From positions 1,240,001-1,304,000 of the forward strand of contig NZ_CP159981.1 of assembly GCF_041380365.1 (NCBI RefSeq): a stretch of DNA of 64,000 nucleotides, written 5' to 3'. Both the position numbers and the translations under genes were made by a program. The notes under the pieces were generated by a model that worked only from the letters and a program-made list of their open reading frames with translations, was not told the DNA's origin and made no database searches. This stretch comes from Buchananella sp. 14KM1171 (GTDB taxonomy: Bacteria > Actinomycetota > Actinomycetes > Actinomycetales > Actinomycetaceae). Positions 38,237-45,689 of the stretch are shown piece after piece (within the stretch, counting starts at the first letter, position 1; each line of letters begins with the position of its first letter).

Positions 38237-40546
38237 ATGAATAGGACCTACAAAGTCGGCGGGTCCTCGCATGCCGACTTCGTTCGACGCACCTACGCCT
38301 TGACAGGAGGCGTCACCGGGCTTCTGTGCGTGACAATGCTGCCCACGGCCCGAGCGGCAGCCTGGAAACTGCCAACAGCCAGCGTTGCCCAGTTACTGTT
38401 GGGCGTTACCCTACTCTTGCCTGTGCTGATCGCCGTTCTGGCGTTAGCTGGAACCCTGGTCGCGGGCTGGCGCAACGCGGACTTACCGACCTCGTTCGCG
38501 TGGATCATTTATTTTGTGGGCTGGCTCTACCTGGCTGTCTACTGGGCGGTTGCCATAATTCTGAGTTTCAACGCGTTGCATAGCAGCAAATCCGATCTAG
38601 CCCAGTTAGCGAACGTATTCGTCATGGTTAGCCCTGTGGTGCCACTGATGGCTGTCGCGTTCATGCCCTTAAGGTGGGGTAAGTGGGCCGTTTTGCTGGC
38701 CTCACCAGGCCTTTTCTTTGCGGGTTGGTTAGAAGCTGGACCTCTTTCTGACTTGGCGTGGCAACGCACTACCTACTACGTCCTTTTCCTACTGGTATTG
38801 ATCTACGCGTTGAGCTGGGTGCTTGACCGTGCCGAACAGCTGGACGAGGCTGAACTGGTGCAGGCGAAAAACGCCGCCGCACTGGTGACGGAACGGGCAG
38901 CAACGTTGGGGCGCCGGCGGGCAGAGGACTTCGTGCATGACGAGATACTCTCTGCGCTGATCCTGGTCAGTAGAGGGCAGCTCTCCACCGAGCGAGCCGC
39001 AGATATCGCCAGACAGGTGCTTACGAAACTGGAGGGTAGCGAACGCGAGCGTTTGCCTGGCAGCGCTAGCGAGCTCTTAGATTGGGTGCGTGCAGAGTCG
39101 GAGCAGTGGTTGGGGCGAGTGTCCGTTGACGGGCAGGTAGAAGTAGATCGTTTTCTCCCAGTAGGGGTGGCGCAGGCGCTGATGGCGGCGGTGCGGGAGG
39201 CGGTGCGCAATTCGATAGAGCACGCCGAAACCTCTACCCGGAAAGTGCGTCGAGAAGTGCGAGTCAACAGCGCGGTCGACACGCTTCGCATAGAGGTATG
39301 GGATGACGGCGTTGGCTTTGACCCCGGTCTGGCGCGTGATCGTCACGGCCTGAAGAACTCGATCATGCGCCGGGCGCAGGATAGCGGAGTGCGGGTCTCC
39401 CTTGTCTCCAGGCCTGGTGTTGGCACATTGGTCAGCTTCGAACTCAGTTCGGCGGTCAACAATGTAGTCACACCACTACACCATGCAGTGGACGCCGTCC
39501 CCCGCAGTGTGCTCACCCTTCTCTCGTTTTCTTACAGCATGATCGCGGCCATGTTTCACTGGGACGACTACACCTTGCCCGGTGTGGCTGTAGCTACTGT
39601 CGTGGCGTTGACGATTGCTACCTGGCTGGCTACCGCCAAGGGGGAAAACGGCGCCTCCAACGAGGGAAAAGCATGGGTGGTAGCTGCCTTGGCGTTTGGA
39701 GCAAACCTTGTGCAGCTCCCCTGTGTAACGGCAGGCACCCTGGTTTCATGGCAATCGTGGGCAACCGGAATTGGGACTCTCCTCATGTGCGTGCTAGCCC
39801 TTAGAAGGAGTTCGATTCCGGCCTGGGTGGGTATGGCAGGAATCTGTGTTGCGGCGGCGCTGGCGGCAGCTGTGTTTGTGGGCGGTCTATCCGACCTGTT
39901 CGTGTTCTTGGTCGGGCACGTGTTCCTGCTTTTTCTGTGGCAACTTTTGGCGGCTTGGTCAGAACGCTCCGCGCATCGAATTGCTGAACAGAATCTGCTA
40001 CGCCGCGAGTTGGAGTACTGGATGAGCGTGGAAGAAAAGGTGCAAGAACTACTCAGGGTAACGCGGGAACAACTCGAAAGCAGGGTACGGCCACTTATGG
40101 ATCAGGTCATCGGTGGTCATGCTCATGATCCAGATGTGCAACTGGAGTCACTACTCATCGAGGCGGAGTTGCGTGACGAACTGCGCGCGCCGTGTTTCAC
40201 TGGAAGTGGCGTGCCTGCGCGCGCGCGGGAATTACGCGCTCGCGGGCTAGAAGTTGTGCTCTTGGACGACTCAGACGGTCGCCTACCCCCTTGGCAGCAC
40301 ACCGTAATGGTGGAAGCAGTCAATGCTGCCCTTCACCTTGCCTCAAACTCAGGGGATGATGGGCAAGTGGTGGTGCGAGTTTTACCGGTCAGCCGGCCTA
40401 CGCTGGTGGTCGTGTCTCAAGGCGGCACCCAAATCGTGTCGATACCGCGCCCCCTTACTCCGATGCCAGAGGCTGTAGAGGCGAGACAAAGAACTGCGAC
40501 CTCGAAAGAGGCCCTATCCCAAGGACGAGAATGGCCCTTGCGTTAA
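38237..40546 (+). CDS. membrane sensor histidine kinase (paralogue 1)
   Basis: About 769 residues. Six hydrophobic helices (about residues 20-195) lead to the phosphoacceptor helix DFVHDEILSALILV (His234). An HATPase domain follows with N-box REAVRNSIEHAE and G-box WDDGVGFD. A second membrane region with about four helices (residues 420-570) and a soluble C-terminal domain (LRDELRAPCFT, ARGLEVVLLDDSDG) complete it. It is closely related in every segment to the kinase at 41291-43594. The catalytic core placed between two membrane domains is unusual. Signal unknown. GTG 38234 and ATG 38237 are both possible starts. Less GC-rich than neighbours. Confidence 0.85.
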   Translation: MNRTYKVGGSSHADFVRRTYALTGGVTGLLCVTMLPTARAAAWKLPTASVAQLLLGVTLLLPVLIAVLALAGTLVAGWRNADLPTSFAWIIYFVGWLYLAVYWAVAIILSFNALHSSKSDLAQLANVFVMVSPVVPLMAVAFMPLRWGKWAVLLASPGLFFAGWLEAGPLSDLAWQRTTYYVLFLLVLIYALSWVLDRAEQLDEAELVQAKNAAALVTERAATLGRRRAEDFVHDEILSALILVSRGQLSTERAADIARQVLTKLEGSERERLPGSASELLDWVRAESEQWLGRVSVDGQVEVDRFLPVGVAQALMAAVREAVRNSIEHAETSTRKVRREVRVNSAVDTLRIEVWDDGVGFDPGLARDRHGLKNSIMRRAQDSGVRVSLVSRPGVGTLVSFELSSAVNNVVTPLHHAVDAVPRSVLTLLSFSYSMIAAMFHWDDYTLPGVAVATVVALTIATWLATAKGENGASNEGKAWVVAALAFGANLVQLPCVTAGTLVSWQSWATGIGTLLMCVLALRRSSIPAWVGMAGICVAAALAAAVFVGGLSDLFVFLVGHVFLLFLWQLLAAWSERSAHRIAEQNLLRRELEYWMSVEEKVQELLRVTREQLESRVRPLMDQVIGGHAHDPDVQLESLLIEAELRDELRAPCFTGSGVPARARELRARGLEVVLLDDSDGRLPPWQHTVMVEAVNAALHLASNSGDDGQVVVRVLPVSRPTLVVVSQGGTQIVSIPRPLTPMPEAVEARQRTATSKEALSQGREWPLR

Positions 40547-40603
40547 CAGCGTTGGTAACCGAAGATAGCTGAAAGGTTTCTATGCGAAGGCAGGGCGGGA
40601 ACA

Positions 40604-41281
40604 GTGAACGAGGTTGATCCACCGGAAACTGCTGGTTCGGTGGTCTTGGTGATAGATGACCACCAAACTACAGGTGAAGGAGTAGGGCTATCGCTAGTGA
40701 ATGCGGGGGTGGCCTGCGGTTACGAATGGTTTGCCTCGTTTGCTGCCGCCCGCAAGGAGTTGCACCGCTTCCCTCCGTGCGTCGTGGTGCTGGATTTGCG
40801 ATTGCCTGACCCTATGGGGCCGGATCAGATGATCCCCATTTTGGCGGAGTCTAAGCACGAGGTGGTTGTGTTCACCTCCGGTGATAACCCGTTCCTAATC
40901 CGCCAGGCAATCAAAGGCGGAGCCCTTTCGGTTGTGCGGAAAAGCGCTCCCACTCAGGATCTCATTGATGCGGTCAGGGCCGCCCAGTGCGGGGAGGTGA
41001 GGGCGAACCTAGACTGGGCAAGCGCGTTGGATCAAGACGAGGACTTTGTTGCCAACTATCTCAGCAAGGTCGAGGCACGCGTGCTGGCTGCCTACGCGGC
41101 CGGCAAGTCCGCAACCCAGGTGGCACACACCGAGGGGATCAAGGAAAACACCGTCAACACCTACATTTCCCGCATTCGCACCCGATACCGGGAGGTGGGG
41201 CGTCCTGCAGATTCTCGCGTGGATCTCTACCGCCGCGCGGTGGAGGACGGTTTGGTGCCGCCTCCGGCTTGCGGCGAATAG
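40604..41281 (+). CDS. LuxR/NarL-type response regulator
   Basis: 225 residues. The receiver domain has acidic pair VIDDHQ, phosphorylatable Asp64 in VVVLDLRLPDP, conserved Ser/Thr in VVVFTSGDN and Lys in VVRKSAP. The C-terminal helix-turn-helix is LSKVEARVLAAYAAGKSATQ with VNTYISRIRTRYREVG. The GTG start lies 57 bases after kinase 1 and its stop nine bases before kinase 2, giving one operon. It is the probable target of both flanking kinases. The family member controls transcription; its regulon is not visible beyond the likely self-operator at 38170. Confidence 0.92.
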   Translation: MNEVDPPETAGSVVLVIDDHQTTGEGVGLSLVNAGVACGYEWFASFAAARKELHRFPPCVVVLDLRLPDPMGPDQMIPILAESKHEVVVFTSGDNPFLIRQAIKGGALSVVRKSAPTQDLIDAVRAAQCGEVRANLDWASALDQDEDFVANYLSKVEARVLAAYAAGKSATQVAHTEGIKENTVNTYISRIRTRYREVGRPADSRVDLYRRAVEDGLVPPPACGE

Positions 41282-41290
41282 AGTCTTATT

Positions 41291-43594
41291 ATGAATCAAC
41301 CTGGCGGGGTTCCTGCTCCGCCCGGCTTCAAGCTCAGTTGCCATGGCGGACACAATGGCAAAGTGTGTAGCCGATACCGCCACGCCGACTACGGACGCAG
41401 CGCATTTGCCGTCGGGAGTGGAGCTACCGCTCTGTTTCTGGCTCTGCGGCAAGAACCCTCCTCCCCGCCGGCCGGACACGGGTGGATGGTCCAAGTGCTG
41501 GAGGTATCGCAGACGATTGTCACCACGGTTCCCGTTCTCGTGGGCGCCATGGCAGTGGTGGCGATCGCCCTGCGAAAAACCCCTTACCAAAACAGTGCGT
41601 GCAAAGTGTCTCAGGCCTGGCGCGCCGTCGGGCACCTCTACCCGCTTGCCTTTTTCTTCTTCTCGCTCACCGCAGGGATTCTGCTCCTAGCGCCGATTGG
41701 TGATGTCAGAGAAGCCGCCATTGGGTTAACCGACGCCACAGCATCGGCCGGATCTGTCATGACGCTCTATTTCTCGGTACTGAGCCAGGTGTCGGTGGCA
41801 GCACTTTCGCCCGCCTGGGCCAAACGCGTCGTGTTCAGTGCCATGCCATTTCTGTTGTTGAGTGGGCTTACGCAGTCGCAGGGAGAACTCCTAGAAGCAA
41901 TACAGCACGCCCTCTTCTTCGGTCTCTACAACCTGGTCCACCTGTACGCGATGCTCTGGGTGATCGGGCGGTGCGAACAACTGGACACCTCAGAACGCGA
42001 AAGCGCAGCCCAGCGGATCGCGCTAGCCAACCAAAGGGGCGTCACCCTTGCCAAGGAACGGGCTGACGACTTTGTACACGACGAGGTCCTCTCGGTGCTG
42101 CTGCTTGTGAGCAAGGGAGAAATCGGCGCGTTGAGTATGGCTGCGACCTCCAATTCCCTCATGGAAAAGTTGTGTCCTGATTCACCCATCGTCACCGCGA
42201 ACTGCGCCACCGAGCTTAAACAGTTACTGAGCGAGGAATTAACACACTGCAGTGAGCCAGTGGCGGTGGAGGCGGCAATAGAGAACGACTTCCTCCTGGT
42301 CAGTGGAGTGAGCAGAGCCCTGCAAGACGCCGTCAAGGAGGCGGTGCGAAACTCGCTGCGGCACGCGGGAACGTCGGGCCAACCAGTGCAACGCAAAATC
42401 CGCCTCCAAAGCGATGCCAACGCTCTCAGCGTCGAAGTGTGGGACAACGGGGTGGGCTTTAACCACGCAGCCGCCTCAAACCGGCACGGGCTGGCAAACT
42501 CGATAAAGCGGCGGGCCCAAGAATCCGGTATCGAAGTCAAGCTGAAGAGTGCCCCAGGTCAAGGAACCAGCATCGTCTTTCGAGTCCGAGCAGTCGAAAG
42601 TAAGCACGCTCCATTTCAGCAACTGTTGCTCTCTAGCGTCGCGCGCAGGTTTGCGCCCCTGGCAATCCTCTACATAGCGGTGGCGACCGTATTCCAGTGG
42701 AACGCATACACCGTCCCCGGAGTACAGGTGGCCGCCCTGGCCCTGATGGCCGGGGCCGTCTGGGGCGTGATGCGGCCGCAGTGGAAGGGGAGTAGACCCC
42801 GCCTCACTGCGGCCCTGATCGTTGGCGCAGTACTGGTCTCCACGGGCCTACAAAACGCGTTCTCGACCTCACCGACCATTGCGAGCTGGGACCACTGGGC
42901 TCCCAGCGTCGGGGTGTTTGTGCTCTGCGCCCTGCTATTGCGGGGACTGCCGGGCTTTGGCTGGGCCGGCATGGTCGGCATCTGCCTGCTGTCCGTAGCC
43001 TCCACAGCCCACTTCGCACAAGACTGGAACAAGCTCACCGAGTACCTGGCCGGACACGTCTTCCAACTAATCATCTGGCACGTCTTCAGCGCATGGTCAG
43101 AGCGGGCATCCCAAAGCATCGCCGCAGAGAATCACCACAGCAACGAGCTCGAGTACTGGATGCAGGTGGAAGGGCTGGCGCAGAAGGAACTGAATCGGAC
43201 CCGCAGCGAACTTCGCGCACGCATCCAGCCACTCTTGATCCGGCTCGTTAACGGGGAGGGCGCCAGTGCGGCCGTGAGGCTAGAGGCGCAACTCCTGGAA
43301 GCCGAGCTGAGAGACGAACTGCGTGCGGCGTGCTTCACGCGCACCCCGGTGGCCCGCTGCGCCCGGCAGCTTCGAGCGCAGGGCTTGGAGGTCATCCTGC
43401 TGGACGACTCGAAAGGAGCCCTGCCCGCAGCCGAGCAGCAACAGGTGGTGCAGGCCGCCACGCAGGCGCTGGAAAGGGTACGGGAACGCGGAGAGACGGG
43501 CCGGGTGGTGGTGCGCGTGCCGCCAGCTACCCGGGACTGTCTGCTCCAGGTTTCCCAGGCCGGTATCGATTTGGTGGTTGTGTCCCGGGCCTGA
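41291..43594 (+). CDS. membrane sensor histidine kinase (paralogue 2)
   Basis: 767 residues with the same architecture as the kinase at 38237: N-terminal membrane domain (about residues 60-235), phosphoacceptor DFVHDEVLSVLLLV (His263), HATPase with KEAVRNSLRHAG and WDNGVGFN, a second membrane domain (about 440-590), and the soluble end LRDELRAACFT ... LEVILLDDSKG. It probably arose by duplication around the regulator gene. The first about 45 residues are Gly/His-rich and may be mis-started; ATG 41291 has no strong ribosome-binding site. Signal unknown. Confidence 0.85.
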   Translation: MNQPGGVPAPPGFKLSCHGGHNGKVCSRYRHADYGRSAFAVGSGATALFLALRQEPSSPPAGHGWMVQVLEVSQTIVTTVPVLVGAMAVVAIALRKTPYQNSACKVSQAWRAVGHLYPLAFFFFSLTAGILLLAPIGDVREAAIGLTDATASAGSVMTLYFSVLSQVSVAALSPAWAKRVVFSAMPFLLLSGLTQSQGELLEAIQHALFFGLYNLVHLYAMLWVIGRCEQLDTSERESAAQRIALANQRGVTLAKERADDFVHDEVLSVLLLVSKGEIGALSMAATSNSLMEKLCPDSPIVTANCATELKQLLSEELTHCSEPVAVEAAIENDFLLVSGVSRALQDAVKEAVRNSLRHAGTSGQPVQRKIRLQSDANALSVEVWDNGVGFNHAAASNRHGLANSIKRRAQESGIEVKLKSAPGQGTSIVFRVRAVESKHAPFQQLLLSSVARRFAPLAILYIAVATVFQWNAYTVPGVQVAALALMAGAVWGVMRPQWKGSRPRLTAALIVGAVLVSTGLQNAFSTSPTIASWDHWAPSVGVFVLCALLLRGLPGFGWAGMVGICLLSVASTAHFAQDWNKLTEYLAGHVFQLIIWHVFSAWSERASQSIAAENHHSNELEYWMQVEGLAQKELNRTRSELRARIQPLLIRLVNGEGASAAVRLEAQLLEAELRDELRAACFTRTPVARCARQLRAQGLEVILLDDSKGALPAAEQQQVVQAATQALERVRERGETGRVVVRVPPATRDCLLQVSQAGIDLVVVSRA

Positions 43595-43738
43595 GCGGGG
43601 CCTGACTAGGGGCCGCGCCCGCGCACGCTGCGCGGTGCCCACCGACAGCGCGGTCGCTGGCGACACCATCCAGGTGCGCCCGCGCACGCTGCGCGGGGCC
43701 TGACTTAGGGGTGCGCCCCTCACCTGGGCGGAGACGAG
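43595..43738. repeat. direct repeats, one unit identical to a 27-bp stretch in dciA
   Basis: After kinase 2, two related units contain GCGCCCGCGCACGCTGCGCGG (43615-43635, 43675-43695), each with a nearby GGGGCCTGACT. The first copy extends to 27 bases (43609-43635) identical to 8478-8504 in the dciA 3' end. No gene is evident. Confidence 0.7.
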
Positions 43739-43775
43739 AGTTGGGGGCGCGGGCCTTTGCCACGCACCCCCAACT
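43739..43775. terminator. GC-rich hairpin between convergent genes
   Basis: AGTTGGGGGCGCG (43739-43751) pairs with CGCACCCCCAACT (43763-43775) with one mismatch. It lies between kinase 2 (+) and inositol-3-phosphate synthase (-) and can form on either transcript, but has no T-tract. Confidence 0.5.
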
Positions 43776-43783
43776 GGAGAAGA

Positions 43784-44863
43784 TCAGCGTTCGCGCTGGC
43801 CCTGAATGAACTCCTCCACGCAGGCGCGGGCGTAGTCGTCCGGGCGCTGCTCCATCGGGGACTTCATGAAGTAGGCCGAGGCGCTCAGCAGCTCGCCGCC
43901 CACGCCCCGGTCCATGGCGATCTTGGCGGCGCGCACGGCGTCGATCACGATGCCGGCGGAGTTGGGGGAGTCCCACACCTCGAGCTTGTACTCCAGGGAG
44001 ATCGGGGCGTCGCCGAAGTTGCGGCCCTCGAGGCGCACGTAGGCCCACTTGCGGTCGTCCAGCCAGGCCACGTGGTCGGAGGGGCCGATGTGGACGTCGT
44101 GCGGGTCCAGCCCGTCGCGCAGGTTGGAGGTGACGGCCTGGGTCTTGGAGATCTTCTTGGATTCCAGGCGGGTGCGCTGCAGCATGTTCTTGAAGTCCAT
44201 GTTGCCGCCCACGTTCAGCTGGTAGGTGCGGTCCAGGATGGCGCCGCGGTCCTCGAAGAGCTTGGCCAGCACGCGGTGGGTGATGGTGGCGCCCACCTGG
44301 CTCTTGATGTCGTCGCCCACGATGGGCAGGCCGGCGGCCTCGAACTTGTCGCTCCACTCCTTGGTGGAGCCGATGAACACGGGCAGGCAGTTGACGAAGC
44401 CGCAGCCGGCGTCGATGGCGCACTGGGCGTAGAACTTCGCGGCCTCCTCGCTGCCCACGGGCAGGTAGCAGACCAGCACGTCCACGCGCGCCTCCTTCAG
44501 GGCGGCCACCACGTCCACGGGCTCCTGGTCGGATTCCTCGATGGTGGCGCGGTAGTACTCGCCCAGGCCGTCCAGGGTCTGGCCGCGCAGGACGGTCACG
44601 CCGGTGGGGGCGACGTCGGCGATCTTGATGGTGTTGTTCTCGGAGGCGTTGATCGCGTCGGCGAGGTCCAGGCCCACCTTGGCGGCGTCCACGTCGATGG
44701 CGCACACGAACTTCAGGTCGGAGACGTGGTAGTCGCCGAACTGCACGTGCATCAGGCCGGGCACGGTGTCGGTCGGCTTGGCGTCACGGTAGTAGGTGAC
44801 TCCCTGCACCAGGGATGAGGCGCAGTTGCCCACGCCCACGATTCCTACGCGAATCTCACTCAT
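43784..44863 (-). CDS. inositol-3-phosphate synthase
   Basis: 359 residues, the actinobacterial Ino1 type, converting glucose-6-phosphate to myo-inositol-3-phosphate (with NAD) for mycothiol and inositol lipids. The Rossmann start [16 protein letters not shown], the catalytic-region [15 protein letters not shown], and [14 protein letters not shown] with [19 protein letters not shown] are visible. It forms a pair with the upstream PadR gene 15 bases away, which may regulate it, as in other actinobacteria. Confidence 0.95.
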   Translation of the reverse strand: MSEIRVGIVGVGNCASSLVQGVTYYRDAKPTDTVPGLMHVQFGDYHVSDLKFVCAIDVDAAKVGLDLADAINASENNTIKIADVAPTGVTVLRGQTLDGLGEYYRATIEESDQEPVDVVAALKEARVDVLVCYLPVGSEEAAKFYAQCAIDAGCGFVNCLPVFIGSTKEWSDKFEAAGLPIVGDDIKSQVGATITHRVLAKLFEDRGAILDRTYQLNVGGNMDFKNMLQRTRLESKKISKTQAVTSNLRDGLDPHDVHIGPSDHVAWLDDRKWAYVRLEGRNFGDAPISLEYKLEVWDSPNSAGIVIDAVRAAKIAMDRGVGGELLSASAYFMKSPMEQRPDDYARACVEEFIQGQRER

Positions 44864-44878
44864 CTCAAACTCCTAGAT

Positions 44879-45433
44879 TCAGGAAACAACACTGGTGGAG
44901 GGAATCTGTACGGCGCGTTCGGCGCCGATCACCTCATCGATCCAGGCCAGGTGGGCTTCGAGCTGGGTTTCGAGGTGACGTGCAAGGGCCGCCGCGTAGG
45001 CGTCGGCGTGTGTTTGCGCGGCGCTGGTGGCGCTGCGGGCGTTGGCCAGCCGTTCCAGGGTCAGCGCGCGGCGGCCTTCGAGTAGCCGCATGCGGGTGGG
45101 GGTGTCGGCGGAGCCGAAGGAGGCGAAGTGGACCGCGAAGGAGGCGTCGCTCCAGGCGTCGGGGCCGGCCAGCATGAGTAGCTGGGAGAGGTGGCGGGTG
45201 CCGGCCTGGGTGAGGCGGTAGACGATCTTGTTGCGCGCGCCGGTGGGGGCGGATTCTGCGGCGATGAGACCGGCGCCGGTGAGCCGGCGCAGCGCGGGGT
45301 AGAGCGAGCCGAATGACCAGGTGCGGAGCGTGCCGAGCGAGGCGGCCAGGCGTTTGCGCAGCTCGTAGCCGTGGGCAGGCCGGCGCAGCTGGCCCAGGAT
45401 GGCCAGGTCCAGAACGTCGCTTCTTGCGCCCAG
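44879..45433 (-). CDS. PadR-family regulator with a non-standard start codon
   Basis: About 184 residues. The winged-helix N-terminus (VLDLAILGQLRRPAHGYELR, with SFGSLYPALRRLTGAGLI) is typical PadR, followed by the AS-type coiled-coil tail. The frame is open back to an in-frame TAG at 45463-45461, and no ATG, GTG or TTG occurs between that stop and the domain. Start is either CTG (45433-45431), six bases after GGAAGGA, or ATT (45436). CTG fits spacing better. It sits immediately upstream of ino1 and in the opposite direction to the PBP gene. It is probably a repressor sensing small ligands, unidentified. Confidence 0.75.
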   Translation of the reverse strand: MGARSDVLDLAILGQLRRPAHGYELRKRLAASLGTLRTWSFGSLYPALRRLTGAGLIAAESAPTGARNKIVYRLTQAGTRHLSQLLMLAGPDAWSDASFAVHFASFGSADTPTRMRLLEGRRALTLERLANARSATSAAQTHADAYAAALARHLETQLEAHLAWIDEVIGAERAVQIPSTSVVS

Positions 45434-45689
45434 AATGCTTCCTTCCGCAGGCGCCTCCCACTAGGGTGGCTTGGGTCACGGTCGCTGTGAGCCTACCACC
45501 GAACCTATCGGATTGATATATCGACGCGCGTTGGTCGGGGTGGCCGACGCTGCCGCGCCCGCGCCCGGATTTGCCGGCGTGGACTGTGCCGCCGGCCGCC
45601 CGACGTGGAGGAAAATCCCAGCTTCGGCGCGATACTGGTTTAGTAGAGACAGCAGCTTGCTAAAGACCGAACCGCAATTGGAGGCCATC

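Noticed and set aside
38237-43594. Genomic island with integrase
   Set aside because: No integrase, transposase, tRNA insertion or attachment repeat is seen at its borders; only composition differs.
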